Source of the DNA: Leptolyngbya sp. NIES-2104 | Lineage (GTDB): Bacteria > Cyanobacteriota > Cyanobacteriia > Leptolyngbyales > Leptolyngbyaceae | Assembly: GCF_001485215.1 (NCBI RefSeq) | Contig: NZ_BBWW01000004.1 | Coordinates: 1-64,000 of the forward strand | DNA length: 64,000 nt | Reading direction: 5' to 3' | Shown here: positions 46,550-56,506 of the stretch, piece by piece | Layout: every line of letters starts with the position of its first letter | Position numbering within the stretch: the first letter of the stretch is position 1 | The notes under the pieces: model-generated | What the model was told of the DNA's origin: nothing | Seen by the model: only the letters and a program-made list of their open reading frames with translations | Database searches by the model: none | Translations under genes and position numbers: made by a program

Positions 46550-47269
46550 TCAGTCAATCTTTAGTAGAAAATCATCGATGCTGAACGATGTTAATACAGG
46601 TGCCTTGAGCGCAATTCCTTCGCCTTCGTCGTTGTCCTGAATGTGCCAAGACCAGATACGGCATCTCAAATCTTTCGGTACGCGCACAAGAGCCACATGA
46701 TTAACTTGTGGATTAACGGATTGATAAGAACAAATTCTTCCACCATATAGCCTACCTGCTACATGAGAACAAGCTCTAGAATCCTTGTGACATATATTGC
46801 ACAAATATTTATCTACTATTATTCCAGGGCTAAGATACATACCATTGCCAAAAGCCTTTTGGAAAAAGCTCTCTAAGCCATCTAAAGACTGAGCAACTTT
46901 CCTGATTACTTCACCTTGATAGAATCGGGATGCAAATTCAAGCCTTTCTTTGCAATCGCACAGCTTAATCCATACCTGTTCCACGATCAAATTATGCTCA
47001 TGCCATCTACCATTACTAGTGGCTTGACATATTTGAACAGAATCATGCAATCCTTTGATGAGGATTAGTAGAATAAGCAGTTTATTGTACTCATTGTCAT
47101 CTACTTCAAAGACACGTTGCTTGAATGCAGAGCCATAATTGGTTATAAAGTTTGTGCAGAGTAAATCTGCTTCCTCATACTGCTTATTGAACATCAGCTT
47201 CAACCATGTTTCAACTAACTCTGAAACATGAATTTCAAAGTCTACCGATTCAGTCTTTAGTTTCATCAA
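46550..47269 (-). CDS. Unrecognised protein with Cys/His cluster, third gene of a small operon
   Basis: A 239-residue protein. The N-terminal 130 residues are helical. Then comes YLCNICHKDSRACSHVAGR with a following Gly-rich turn and Cys (GGRICSYQ), a C-x2-C-x6-C-x-H cluster likely to bind zinc. A beta-rich C-terminal section follows. It overlaps the previous gene by 20 bases. The cluster resembles one seen in uncharacterised prophage-type proteins; no function can be named. Confidence 0.65.
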   Translation of the reverse strand: MMKLKTESVDFEIHVSELVETWLKLMFNKQYEEADLLCTNFITNYGSAFKQRVFEVDDNEYNKLLILLILIKGLHDSVQICQATSNGRWHEHNLIVEQVWIKLCDCKERLEFASRFYQGEVIRKVAQSLDGLESFFQKAFGNGMYLSPGIIVDKYLCNICHKDSRACSHVAGRLYGGRICSYQSVNPQVNHVALVRVPKDLRCRIWSWHIQDNDEGEGIALKAPVLTSFSIDDFLLKID

Positions 47270-47522
47270 TTTCGTCTTGATTGTTGATGCCTTTCAAAAT
47301 CCTCAAAAAAGTATCTGCATCACCGTGAAACGTAATTTCACTAGATGCTTTTTCATCCACAATTTTTAGATTGACATGGACTCTTGTTTCGTCTGGCTTC
47401 CCAGAAAGTTGAGAGAGTTTTTGCTGTTTGGAGGACTCTAATTCCTTCTGAATTTTTTCTCCTAGTAGGCGACCTATCACACTGATCAATAAGGGGAGTA
47501 CAGCATGGTTGAGAATCCACAC
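47250..47522 (-). CDS. Small protein with N-terminal hydrophobic segment
   Basis: A 90-residue protein. A short hydrophobic N-terminus (ILNHAVLPLLISVIGRLLG) is followed by a charged helix and a small beta-rich domain (RVHVNLKIVDEKASSEITF, then a helix). It lies between two unknown genes, 9 bases after one and overlapping the other, so all three are probably co-expressed. Membrane attachment is likely but not certain. Confidence 0.6.
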   Translation of the reverse strand: MWILNHAVLPLLISVIGRLLGEKIQKELESSKQQKLSQLSGKPDETRVHVNLKIVDEKASSEITFHGDADTFLRILKGINNQDEIDETKD

Positions 47523-47531
47523 AGAGCCTAA

Positions 47532-47768
47532 TCAAATGTCCAGACCTCTGCGCTCTGAGATTTTGGCATCTAAACCAAGATCATAAGAGTTTGCACACTT
47601 TACACCCTCTTCCTTTAACAGCTTGCATAGAATAATGGATTCACTTGCATCAAATAATTCCAAATGTTCTGATTGATTCTCAATATTTTCAGGAAGGCAC
47701 AACATTTGGTATCGCTCAAAAATATTTGAGCTAACGCCAAGCTTATTTAAGAGTTCTGATTCTATCAT
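47532..47768 (-). CDS. Small helical protein, first gene of the unknown operon
   Basis: A 78-residue protein. ELLNKLGVSSNIFERYQML at the start fits a helix-turn-helix-like segment; the remainder is acidic and helical. GAGAGG precedes the ATG. It could regulate the operon or serve as an antitoxin-like partner. No family was recognised. Confidence 0.55.
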   Translation of the reverse strand: MIESELLNKLGVSSNIFERYQMLCLPENIENQSEHLELFDASESIILCKLLKEEGVKCANSYDLGLDAKISERRGLDI

Positions 47769-47843
47769 TTGCCTCTCACACCACCTCGAAACTCAAATTT
47801 CATTCACTCTATTAAATTCTAGCTGTTATGAAATTTGATGACA

Positions 47844-50800
47844 TTAAGCAGCCCAATCCTTGCAAAGTGTTTCAGCTTGAGCAAGAACGGTTTGAGTTGC
47901 TTTCTCCTGCTTGTCAGGTGGATAACCGTATTTCCGCAGTAGTCGTTTGACGATCGTGCGAAGTTTTGCTCGAACGGTTTCGCGTTCTGTCCAGTCGATA
48001 CTGACGTTGCGTCGGACTGCTTCAACCAGGTCACGTGCGATCGCTTTTAGCGTCGCATCGCCCAAAACTTGAACTGCACTGTCATTCACTTCAAGCGCGT
48101 CATAAAAAGCGAGTTCATCCTCGGATAATCCCAGACTCTCGCCGCGTCGATTCGCTTCACGCATCTCTTTTGCGAGTTCAATCAACTCTTGCAGCACCTG
48201 AGCCGATTCGATCGAGCGGTTTTGATAACGCCGGATTGTGTTTTCTAGCATCTCTGAGAAGCTGCGGGCTTGAACAACATTTCGGGCTGATTTGGTGCGA
48301 ATTTCATCATTTAGTAGTTTTCGCAGAACTTCTAGTGCTAGGTTCTTTTGGGGAATGTCGCGGACTTCTTCTAAAAATTCGTCGGATAGAACCGAGATTT
48401 CGGGTTTGTCGAGTCCAGCGGTCGCGAGAATGTCGATGACTCCATCAGATGCAACGGCACGAGAAACAATTTGACGGACGGCTGCATCGAGTTCTGCTTT
48501 GCCTTTGCTGCCTTCAATCGTATGTTTAGAAAGAGTTGCTTTGATTGCTTGAAAGAACCCAACTGTTTCTCGAAGCGCGATCGCAGTTTCTTCTGTACCA
48601 CAGAGGGCGAAAGCTTTAGAAAGCTCAGTCACCGCTTGAATATATCGCTGTACGCTGTTGTCCACTTGAAATTCCGGGCGAAGAACCCAGTCTGTGGCTT
48701 CTCGTAAAACAGTTAATCGCTCTGGAGGAGTACCTGTAAAAAACTGGGAATAGTCAAAGCCGTGGAACATTGCAGCAACAATTTCGTACTTCTCCTGCAT
48801 CAGAGCGACGGCTCCTTCAATGGGAATGCCTGTCTCACCACGATCGCCTTCTGTGTAGTCCATCAAAGCAGATTTCAAATCTTGGGCAATGCCCAGATAA
48901 TCGACGACAAGACCTCCTGGCTTTTTCCCAAAGACCCGATTGACGCGGGCGATCGCTTGCATCAGGTTGTGCCCTTTCATCGGTTTGTCGATGTACATCG
49001 TGTGCAAACAGGGTGCATCGAAGCCTGTGAGCCACATATCGCGAACGATTACCAGTTTGAGGGGATCTTGAGGATTGCGAAGACGATTTGCGATCGCATC
49101 CCGCCCTTTCTTAGAACGAACATGAGGCTGGAGCAGTTCGCTATCTGATGCACTGCCCGTCATCACGACTTTGATTTCACCTGCGTCGTCTGAGTCGGAG
49201 TGCCACTCTGGGCGAAGTTTGATGATTTGCTTGTAGAGTTCAGCACAGATGCGGCGACTCATGCAGACAATCATTCCTTTGCCTTCCATTGCAGCAAGTC
49301 GATCGTCAAAGTGGGTGAGAATATCTTGAGCCACCAATTCTAAGCGCTTCTCTGTGCCGACCATTGCTTCGAGTTGTGCCCATTTACTTTTGAGCTTGTC
49401 CTTGGTCGTTTGTTCTTCGCCTTCGGTGACATCTTCAAACTCAGGATCAATCTTGGGCTTCTCGCTGGCTTCGAGTGTGATTTTGGCGAGTCGGGCTTCG
49501 TAGTAGATGCTGACGGTCGCTCCATCTTGAACGGCACGCTGGATGTCGTAGATGTCGATGTAATCGCCAAAAATTCGACGGGTGCTGGCATCGGCTTTAT
49601 CGATCGGAGTTCCAGTGAAACCGATAAAGGAGGCGTTGGGTAAAGCATCACGCAGATACTTTGCGAACCCATAAGCGGTGTATGCCCCATCTTCTCCAGT
49701 GGCTTGGTCTTTAGTTTTAATGACTCGTGCTTGGAGTCCATATTGAGAGCGGTGAGCTTCATCAGCAATGAAAATGATATTGCGGCGATCGCTCAACATT
49801 TCATATTCGCCGCCGCGATCTTCTGAGGCGAATTTCTGAATGGTGGTGAAGATTACGCCGCCAGACGCGACTTGAAGCTTATTTTTGAGGTCAGCGCGAT
49901 CGTCGGCTTGAACGGGAGTTTGTCGCAGTAAGTCTTGGCATTTAGAAAAGGTGGTGAAGAGTTGATCGTCTAGATCGTTGCGATCGGTGAGAACAACGAT
50001 CGTAGGATTTGCCATTGCTGGATGCTGCACGATTTTTCCAGCGTAGAATGCCATCGATAAGCTTTTGCCTGACCCCTGAGTGTGCCAGATTACGCCTACT
50101 CGTTTGTCGCCTTGGGGAGAGATAGCTTGGACGGTTTCGGCTACGGCTTTGTTGACGGCGTGATATTGGTGATAGCCTGCTATTTTTTTGATGATGGTTG
50201 CGCCATCGACTTCGTAGACGATGAAGAAGCGGATCAGGTCGAGGAAGCGGGTTTTCTCAAATACGCCGCGAATGACGACTTCGAGTTCGGGGGTGTTTTT
50301 GGGAGCGAGATCATCACCATCGATCGTGCGCCAGGGCATAAAGCGTTCCCGATCGCTGGTAATCGTACCAATGCGAGCATCTAATCCATCAGAGATAACG
50401 AGGGCAGCATTGTAAGCGAACAGGCTAGGAATATCGCGTTTGTAGGTCTGAAGTTGGTTGAAAGCTCCTTCGATATCAGCGTTTTCGCTGGCAGCGTTTT
50501 TGAGTTCAATCACTGCCAGAGGAATTCCATTGATGAAGACGACAAGATCGGGGCGGCGATTTTTGCGGTTTTCGATCACGGTGAACTGGTTGACTACGAG
50601 CCAGTCGTTGTTGTTGGGGTCTGTCCAGTCGATCAGCCATGCTTGGTCGTGGATAGTACGATCGTCGTTTTGATAAACGACAGGTACGCCATTGCTAAGG
50701 AGACGGTGGAAGCGTTGATTATTTTCGACGCTGTTCTGGGTTTCGGAGCGAAGAACTTGTCGAATGACTTCATCGATCGCTTCTGCTGGAAGTTGGGGAT

Positions 50801-50975
50801 TAATTTGAGCGATCGCGTTTCGTAATCGATTTTCTAGAATGACTTCGCTGAGTTTTTGGCGCTCGGCGTTAGGTTCTCCGGGAGCAATGTCGTAGCCGCA
50901 GAGGTAGGAGTAGCCGAGGGTTTCAAAGTAAGAGAGGGCAGCGAGTTCTACATCGGTTTCAGTAAAGTTGCTCAT
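47844..50975 (-). CDS. hsdR: Type I restriction endonuclease subunit HsdR (locus 2)
   Basis: A 1043-residue HsdR. The nuclease site has RRPDLVVF (Asp143) and VIELK (155-159). The motor has Walker A GSGKS (301-305), [13 protein letters not shown] and [10 protein letters not shown]. It is intact. It is only moderately similar to the locus 1 HsdR, so the two loci are independent systems rather than a recent duplication. It is separated from its hsdS by the reverse transcriptase gene on the other strand. Confidence 0.95.
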   Translation of the reverse strand: MSNFTETDVELAALSYFETLGYSYLCGYDIAPGEPNAERQKLSEVILENRLRNAIAQINPQLPAEAIDEVIRQVLRSETQNSVENNQRFHRLLSNGVPVVYQNDDRTIHDQAWLIDWTDPNNNDWLVVNQFTVIENRKNRRPDLVVFINGIPLAVIELKNAASENADIEGAFNQLQTYKRDIPSLFAYNAALVISDGLDARIGTITSDRERFMPWRTIDGDDLAPKNTPELEVVIRGVFEKTRFLDLIRFFIVYEVDGATIIKKIAGYHQYHAVNKAVAETVQAISPQGDKRVGVIWHTQGSGKSLSMAFYAGKIVQHPAMANPTIVVLTDRNDLDDQLFTTFSKCQDLLRQTPVQADDRADLKNKLQVASGGVIFTTIQKFASEDRGGEYEMLSDRRNIIFIADEAHRSQYGLQARVIKTKDQATGEDGAYTAYGFAKYLRDALPNASFIGFTGTPIDKADASTRRIFGDYIDIYDIQRAVQDGATVSIYYEARLAKITLEASEKPKIDPEFEDVTEGEEQTTKDKLKSKWAQLEAMVGTEKRLELVAQDILTHFDDRLAAMEGKGMIVCMSRRICAELYKQIIKLRPEWHSDSDDAGEIKVVMTGSASDSELLQPHVRSKKGRDAIANRLRNPQDPLKLVIVRDMWLTGFDAPCLHTMYIDKPMKGHNLMQAIARVNRVFGKKPGGLVVDYLGIAQDLKSALMDYTEGDRGETGIPIEGAVALMQEKYEIVAAMFHGFDYSQFFTGTPPERLTVLREATDWVLRPEFQVDNSVQRYIQAVTELSKAFALCGTEETAIALRETVGFFQAIKATLSKHTIEGSKGKAELDAAVRQIVSRAVASDGVIDILATAGLDKPEISVLSDEFLEEVRDIPQKNLALEVLRKLLNDEIRTKSARNVVQARSFSEMLENTIRRYQNRSIESAQVLQELIELAKEMREANRRGESLGLSEDELAFYDALEVNDSAVQVLGDATLKAIARDLVEAVRRNVSIDWTERETVRAKLRTIVKRLLRKYGYPPDKQEKATQTVLAQAETLCKDWAA

Positions 50976-51189
50976 ATGTCGTCTTGATGTGCCACTCCTT
51001 GCTCAAAAGAATTCCCATGTTTTGGGCTGCGATTTCAAACCAATCTTGTTATCAGGTTTTGTAGGAATAGTGGCGGTCTTTTATCTGTATTGATACATGG
51101 AGATAAAGGAAACATCGCGTCTACGTCAAACTATCAACAGATTTATAAGGCTTGCCAGCTAACTTCACAAATTCTTCAAAACAGTTTCT

Positions 51190-51448
51190 AGATAGCTCAC
51201 TTCACCTTTAAGGATGCTGAGTTACATTTAAATCGCCTGTATATGAGTATGCAGGGAGGATGGTTTACCACGGACTTGCCTGCGAAGAGTAGTGCTGGTT
51301 TGAGAAACTTGTCACACATATAGTTTTGCTGACGGTGCTTCCTTGAGTAGTAACATTCCCAAGAGAGTGACAGTAGCGCGTGCGCTAGGGGGTCGTGTGG
51401 ATGCCGTCTATCCTGACCTCCTAGCTCTGCTATATCAACGAGGCACTT
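51190..51448 (+). ncRNA. Candidate structured leader/ncRNA of the reverse transcriptase
   Basis: The 473-base gap 50976-51448 precedes the reverse transcriptase. An 11-bp stem pairs 51384-51394 with 51415-51425 (one G-U), only 23 bases before the start codon. A smaller stem pairs GCAGG (51251) with CCTGC (51279). In the sense direction one frame is free of stops from 51192 to 51320 and another from 51304 to 51453. DRT2 systems carry a template RNA just upstream of the enzyme gene. Boundaries here are guesses. Confidence 0.4.
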
Positions 51449-51456
51449 ATGTCTAA
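51343..51456 (+). CDS. Possible short leader ORF overlapping the reverse transcriptase start
   Basis: The frame gives a 37-residue peptide from TTG 51343, with AVYPDLLALLYQRGTYV at its end, and stops at 51454-51456, 8 bases into the reverse transcriptase gene. The amino-acid pattern looks protein-like, but no ribosome site was found. It may instead be template RNA sequence. Confidence 0.25.
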   Translation: MSSNIPKRVTVARALGGRVDAVYPDLLALLYQRGTYV

Positions 51457-52726
51457 ATTTAGAGATGCCGAATCGAATGATTGGTACAGATCCCGTGGCT
51501 ACATCCATTTCGACCGCGAGGTATCTAGAAAATTTGCTCAGGCCTACATAACAGATTGCAAGAGAGTTGAGCGCCACGCATTCTTTCCTTTTCTCAAATA
51601 CGTTAAAGTTACTCCTCGATATAAGTCTAAAATTCGCAAAACCCAAGATAAAAATCGTCCTATTCTCTATGCAGGACATCTAGATTCTCATATTTATGCT
51701 TGGTACGCACGAGAACTTAGTAAGCTTTACGAAATATATATACAGGCGCAACCTTTACAAGATTGTGTAATTGCCTATCGTTCCTTGGGAAAATCAAATA
51801 TTGATTTCTCCAGAGAAGTATTTGATCAAATTGAAAAAAAGCAAGAATGCACAGCATTGACTTTCGATCTATCAAGTTTTTTCGACAACATTGATCATGA
51901 GAAATTAAAAGCGGCATGGTGCGAAGTTCTTGGTACTGAAAAACTTCCTGATGATCACTACAAAGTTTATAAATCTATTACTAAATATGCTTACGTTGAT
52001 CGTCAGGAAGCTATTGATGCGCTTGAAATTACCAACTATAAAGAGATAAGGGATAATAGACGGCTCTGCACACCGCAGGAATTTCGTGACTGTATTAGAT
52101 CTAAAATATGTGTTAATTCTAATTCGTATGGTATTCCACAGGGTTCACCAATAAGTGCAGTTCTATCTAATTTGTTTCTTATTAATTTCGATAAAGTGAT
52201 GTCACAGCACGCTTTTAGAGTGAATGGTATTTATCGAAGATATTGTGATGACATCTTGTGGGTCTGTCCTTCAGAAGAATCTGAAGAAATAAAAGCTTTA
52301 GTTGAGCAGGAGATTAAAAAAAGTGGAGATGCTCTTTCTCCAAATTCTGAAAAAACTGAAATCTCTAACTTCAGTCGGACAACGGAAGGTTTGCTGCTCG
52401 GCTCACCTCCACTTCAATATTTAGGCTTTACGTTCGATGGGCAGAATCGATTACTACGCTCTCAAACTGTTGCTCGGTACTACCAACGCATGAAACGAGC
52501 AGTTCGTTCAGCAGGTTATGCTGCCAATCAAGCGGGGGATGATAAGATTCATTGCAAAAAACTATATGAGAAGTATAGCCATTTAGGGCAGCGTAGCTTC
52601 ATCAAGTATGCTTTTCGTTCAAGCAAGACCATGAACTCCCCAAAAATTCGCAGGCAAGTACGCAATCACTGGATAAAACTGCATCAAGCAATTGAAAAAG
52701 TTGAAGCAGAATTAAGAGAAGACTGA
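51449..52726 (+). CDS. Antiviral-type reverse transcriptase, DRT2 (UG2)-like
   Basis: A 425-residue reverse transcriptase. Motif A is TFDLSSFFDNIDH (Asp140), motif B GIPQGSPISAVLSN (228-241), the catalytic box YRRYCDDIL (YCDD 265-268) and motif E LQYLGFTFDG. It also has RPILYAGHLDSHIY and SLGKSNIDF near the N-terminus. There is no maturase/X domain or HNH as in group II introns, and no retron VTG signature. The overall pattern matches UG2/DRT2 anti-phage enzymes as remembered. It lies on the opposite strand between hsdS and hsdR, a defence setting. Confidence 0.85.
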   Translation: MSKFRDAESNDWYRSRGYIHFDREVSRKFAQAYITDCKRVERHAFFPFLKYVKVTPRYKSKIRKTQDKNRPILYAGHLDSHIYAWYARELSKLYEIYIQAQPLQDCVIAYRSLGKSNIDFSREVFDQIEKKQECTALTFDLSSFFDNIDHEKLKAAWCEVLGTEKLPDDHYKVYKSITKYAYVDRQEAIDALEITNYKEIRDNRRLCTPQEFRDCIRSKICVNSNSYGIPQGSPISAVLSNLFLINFDKVMSQHAFRVNGIYRRYCDDILWVCPSEESEEIKALVEQEIKKSGDALSPNSEKTEISNFSRTTEGLLLGSPPLQYLGFTFDGQNRLLRSQTVARYYQRMKRAVRSAGYAANQAGDDKIHCKKLYEKYSHLGQRSFIKYAFRSSKTMNSPKIRRQVRNHWIKLHQAIEKVEAELRED

Positions 52727-52757
52727 AGATTCATAAGACTCAGTATTACCGTAAAAT

Positions 52758-54050
52758 TTATAGCTGAGATTCAACAAAGCTCTGAATGTCCTTTACAAGT
52801 GTTTTACCAGCTAGAAGTGCTGGCAGTAGAGTGTCACGGATTGAGAGAAGGGTTAATATTTGTTGTGCTTGGTTTTCCACGCATTGATCTAACGGAAAGG
52901 CTAGTTGCTCAAACCTTCTGATGGTTGCTACTGAAGGAACAATACAAGGTATTGAGAGAAAATCTTTTTTACTCATCGAGCCAAATATCGTTCCTTTTGC
53001 CTCAAAACGAGCAAAATGCTCATTAAGTCCTTGCATGGTGTAGTAGGTATAGGAGCGACTACCATCTTTATGTCGTGCAGCAGCAACTCCACGACCAATA
53101 CAACATTGTTCACTTGCCAGATTGATATCTCCAACAGGAGCACGAACACTAATTAGAGTATCCCCAGCATTAGCGAAGCGAGTTGGAGCGTTACAATAAA
53201 CACGAACGGACGGATAGCGAGAACCAAAATCTTTACGCCCTTGATAAAAAGGTAATCCTTTCTTATCTTGATTGTAGGTTGAGCTTGAAGGTGACTGACC
53301 CATTGTAATTTGGAATTCGTCCTCCACAACTCCTACCCTCCATCCCTTTGGAATTTCGCCTAGTACCGAACTCTCAAACTCAGCAGGAAACAGAGCCGCT
53401 GTTTCAGCATCTATACCTATGAGCTGTTGATCGTCCATTTTTGCCCGAACCGGATCGAAATCAACAAACCATGACTTAAACAAGGCACGAGTGATCGCTT
53501 CCAGCGTTTGATTCATCTGCTGGTTGAGTTCGATTTTATCGTCAAGAGAGGAGAGAATTTGAGCAATCGCTTTTTGCTTATTAATTGGCGGGAATGGTAA
53601 TAATTGAGCAGAAAAGGTATCGCGAGAAAGACTTGGATTAGAGGTTCCATCCTTTAGGTGATTTAGACCAATATACTTTGTAAGGTAGTAAAAGAATTTA
53701 AGGTCGAGAGAAGGTGTGTTAGGAGTGACATAGTAAGCCGTATCGATAACCCAAAAATCGGACTCACACCACTCAACGCCGAGCGGTCCCATACCCTTTC
53801 TTCCAAGAATTACTCCCGGACCTTTCACTAAGCCCTCGTTATGCCATCCACACCGTCCGTTAGTACCATATACAGGAATGTCACCAGAAATTCGGTTCTT
53901 CTCAACGAGTCCCTTTCCATAATTGAGAGTTACTAAACTGTCAGCGCGAACTAACGGATACTTAAAGACGGTATTTTGGGAGAAACCACGTGGAAAAGTT
54001 CCTACAACATTTCCTGAGTTGACAAATTCGATCAATTCGCGAACATTCAT
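52758..54050 (-). CDS. hsdS: Type I restriction-modification specificity subunit HsdS (locus 2)
   Basis: A 430-residue HsdS with two target-recognition domains and two spacer helices. The first spacer reads KQKAIAQILSSLDDKIELNQQMN with LFKSWFVDFDPV, the second LTLLSIRDTLLPALLAGK. It lies 7 bases after the toxin gene in the hsdM operon. The target site cannot be inferred. Confidence 0.94.
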   Translation of the reverse strand: MNVRELIEFVNSGNVVGTFPRGFSQNTVFKYPLVRADSLVTLNYGKGLVEKNRISGDIPVYGTNGRCGWHNEGLVKGPGVILGRKGMGPLGVEWCESDFWVIDTAYYVTPNTPSLDLKFFYYLTKYIGLNHLKDGTSNPSLSRDTFSAQLLPFPPINKQKAIAQILSSLDDKIELNQQMNQTLEAITRALFKSWFVDFDPVRAKMDDQQLIGIDAETAALFPAEFESSVLGEIPKGWRVGVVEDEFQITMGQSPSSSTYNQDKKGLPFYQGRKDFGSRYPSVRVYCNAPTRFANAGDTLISVRAPVGDINLASEQCCIGRGVAAARHKDGSRSYTYYTMQGLNEHFARFEAKGTIFGSMSKKDFLSIPCIVPSVATIRRFEQLAFPLDQCVENQAQQILTLLSIRDTLLPALLAGKTLVKDIQSFVESQL

Positions 54051-54057
54051 CTACTTC

Positions 54058-54501
54058 TCAAGCCTCCATTTCGCCCACCACCAAAACGCGCAATTCTGTC
54101 ACTCGTTTCAGTTGAATATCATTTGTTAAAAACGCATCACAATTTGCTGCGATCGCGGTTGCAATCTGTAGCGCATCTGGCAACTGAAAATTGTATTCAA
54201 ATCGAATTCTTGCAGCTTCACGAGCAATCATCCGGGAACTCTCCACAAACACCACATTCTCACTGTCCAGAATCTCTAAATAAGCCTGCTGCAACGCTGC
54301 TAAGTTCAATCGCAACGCACCCACTAGGCATTCTGCGATCGTCACTGGACTCACAACAGCCGTAATCTCGGCTTCCAACCGTTCAAAGATTGGGTCAACC
54401 ACCCCAACAAACTGCGGATTCCGCTCAACAAAATAAATCACAGGAGACGTATCCAGAAATAGCCGAGAAACTCCTGACACCTCATCGTCAATTTGCATCA
54501 T
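54058..54501 (-). CDS. vapC: PIN-domain toxin (VapC-like), locus 2
   Basis: A 147-residue PIN-domain protein. The acidic residues are Asp in LFLDTSPVIYFVE, Glu in IAECLVGAL, Asp in LPDALQIATA and Asp in FLTNDIQL. Its ATG overlaps the antitoxin stop by 4 bases. It is not closely similar to the locus 1 toxin. The gene sits inside the hsdM-hsdS operon. Confidence 0.87.
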   Translation of the reverse strand: MMQIDDEVSGVSRLFLDTSPVIYFVERNPQFVGVVDPIFERLEAEITAVVSPVTIAECLVGALRLNLAALQQAYLEILDSENVVFVESSRMIAREAARIRFEYNFQLPDALQIATAIAANCDAFLTNDIQLKRVTELRVLVVGEMEA

Positions 54502-54779
54502 TCCCCTCGTGATAGTCGATCGCGATGTTCATCTCCTTCCCGTCGAGTCCGTGACACCCATTCTTGAGCATCTTCCCCCATCATCGGATAAGGAGCCATC
54601 CCCTTAAGATCACTCCACTTACGTTTCGGTCTTGGATTCTCCTCAGCAATGCCTCGTTTGGGCTTATTTTGCGTCACTGCCTGACGTTTTAGTTGCTCTG
54701 CGGTGTGATTTAGGACTTCAAACTGCTCTTCTAGCGTGAGTTGATCAATGTCTTGCAGCACTTGCTGTAATGAAGTCAT
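54498..54779 (-). CDS. Antitoxin-like partner of the PIN toxin, locus 2
   Basis: A 93-residue protein. A helical N-terminus ([21 protein letters not shown]) is followed by a basic, Pro-rich segment and an acidic tail. Its start overlaps the hsdM stop and its stop overlaps the toxin start, both by ATGA. The N-terminus resembles small plasmid antitoxins with a short helical module. The call rests mainly on position. Confidence 0.65.
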   Translation of the reverse strand: MTSLQQVLQDIDQLTLEEQFEVLNHTAEQLKRQAVTQNKPKRGIAEENPRPKRKWSDLKGMAPYPMMGEDAQEWVSRTRREGDEHRDRLSRGE

Positions 54780-56359
54780 AACCCCAACCTCCTAAGATTT
54801 TCTCGAATCGCTATCTCTAATTTGGCACTTTCAGCAAACTGCTGGTCGAGCGTCTGGGTCAACCTCTGCATCTTTTCCTCAAACGGCTCATCGTCCTCGA
54901 TCAAGTCTTCCGCCCCCACATATCGTCCCGGAGTTAGCACATACCCATGTGATTTAATGTTTTCCAGCGTCGCACTTTTACAAAATCCTGCCACATCTGC
55001 ATACACCCCAGCCTCCGGTTCGCCACGCCACGCATGATAAATTCCCACAATCCGGTCAAGCTCTGTTTCAGTGAGTTCTCGATGTGTGCGATCGACCAAA
55101 TTCCCCAGCTTCCGCGCATCAATAAATAGGGTTTCTCCCCGTCGATCTCTGAGCGGCGAAAATCCTTTTACGCCGATCGCCCCTTTCTTATTGCGCGTCA
55201 CAAACCACAAACACGCTGGGATTTGCGTAGTGTAAAACAACTGCCCCGGCAGCGCGATCATGCAGTCCACCAAATCCGCTTCTACGATCGCTTGACGAAT
55301 GTCTCCCTCGCCCGACTGGTTAGAACTCATCGACCCATTCGCCAACACAAAGCCAGCAATTCCATTCGGTGCGAGATGATGAATCATGTGCTGCACCCAG
55401 CCATAATTCGCGTTGCCTTTGGGCGGGGTGCCATACTGCCAGCGCACATCATCCGCAAGCGACCCATTCCACCAATCACTGATGTTAAAGGGCGGATTTG
55501 CCAAGATGTAATCCGCCTTCAGATCCTTGTGCAAATCATTCGTGAAACTGTCCGCTTGTCGATCGCCAATATTGCCGTCAATTCCCCGAATTGCCAAATT
55601 CATCAAACACAGTCGCCGCGTGGTCGGGTTTGACTCCTGCCCATAGATGGCAATGTCACCCTTACGCCCGCCATGCGCCTCAACGAATTTCTCCGACTGC
55701 ACAAACATTCCACCTGAACCGCAACAGGGATCATAAATTCGCCCTTTATACGGCTCAATCATCGCAACTAATAGCTTCACGACCGACTGCGGTGTATAGA
55801 ATTCTCCGCCCCCTTTGCCCTCCTTCTCAGCAAACTGCCCCAGGAAATATTCATACACCCGCCCCAAAATATCCTGGGATCGACTGGCAGCATCTCCTAA
55901 CCCAATCCTGCTAATCAGATCAATCAGTTCACCCAACCTTTGTTTATCGAGATCCGGTCGGGCATACTGCATCGGCAATACGCCTTTGAGTCGCGGGTTC
56001 TCTTTCTCGATCGCACTCATTGCCTCATCAATCAGCTTGCCGATCGTCGGCTGTTTTGCATTTGCCTGAATGTGCGACCATCGCGACTCTTTCGGAACCC
56101 AAAAAACGTTTTCACCCACATACTCATCTCGGTCTTCAGGATCGGTGTAGTCCGTTTCTTGTCGGCTTGCTAAGTTGTCGTAGAGTTCCTGGAACGCATC
56201 TGAAATGTATTTAAGAAAAATCAGCCCCAGCGCAACGTGTTTATACTCAGCAGCATCCATGTGACCACGCATCTTGTCAGCCGTTGCCCACAGCGTTTGT
56301 TCAAAACCCAGATTTGCGCCATTGCCGTTTTTGCCGTTCGTTCCTTTTTTCGTCGCCAC
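54776..56359 (-). CDS. hsdM: Type I restriction-modification methyltransferase subunit HsdM (locus 2)
   Basis: A 527-residue N6-adenine methyltransferase of normal length. The SAM motif is DPCCGSGG (210-217), the catalytic motif NPPF (288-291), and [14 protein letters not shown] precedes the SAM motif. The N-terminal helical domain is [17 protein letters not shown]. It is from a different HsdM branch than the 704-residue locus 1 subunit. It heads a tightly coupled operon with the TA pair and hsdS. Confidence 0.96.
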   Translation of the reverse strand: MATKKGTNGKNGNGANLGFEQTLWATADKMRGHMDAAEYKHVALGLIFLKYISDAFQELYDNLASRQETDYTDPEDRDEYVGENVFWVPKESRWSHIQANAKQPTIGKLIDEAMSAIEKENPRLKGVLPMQYARPDLDKQRLGELIDLISRIGLGDAASRSQDILGRVYEYFLGQFAEKEGKGGGEFYTPQSVVKLLVAMIEPYKGRIYDPCCGSGGMFVQSEKFVEAHGGRKGDIAIYGQESNPTTRRLCLMNLAIRGIDGNIGDRQADSFTNDLHKDLKADYILANPPFNISDWWNGSLADDVRWQYGTPPKGNANYGWVQHMIHHLAPNGIAGFVLANGSMSSNQSGEGDIRQAIVEADLVDCMIALPGQLFYTTQIPACLWFVTRNKKGAIGVKGFSPLRDRRGETLFIDARKLGNLVDRTHRELTETELDRIVGIYHAWRGEPEAGVYADVAGFCKSATLENIKSHGYVLTPGRYVGAEDLIEDDEPFEEKMQRLTQTLDQQFAESAKLEIAIRENLRRLGL

Positions 56360-56403
56360 GCTGGATGATGTCCTTAATCGAACTCAATGATCAATCGAAA
56401 ACA

Positions 56404-56481
56404 AGTGTAGTGCCACACGTCAGAAATTGAAACTTTTCTCTAAAAGCATTGGCACTTCTAATCGAGAATTTGCCCTACACT
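56404..56481. promoter_or_regulatory. Inverted repeats upstream of the second parA
   Basis: AGTGTAG (56404-56410) and CTACACT (56475-56481) are inverted copies, in the gap between divergent hsdM and parA. They could serve as operator or parS-like site. No canonical parS palindrome was recognised. Confidence 0.35.
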
Positions 56482-56506
56482 ATGCCGTGTAATCCTAATT
56501 CGACTC

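Noticed and set aside
51197-51679. 160-codon frame antisense to the reverse transcriptase and its leader
   Set aside because: It covers the conserved 5' part of the reverse transcriptase and has no ribosome site. It is not called as a gene, though its openness is noted in relation to a DRT2-type template.
51449-52726. Group II intron or retron
   Set aside because: There is no maturase/X domain, no recognisable domain V or intron ends, and no retron-type msr/msd with VTG motif.
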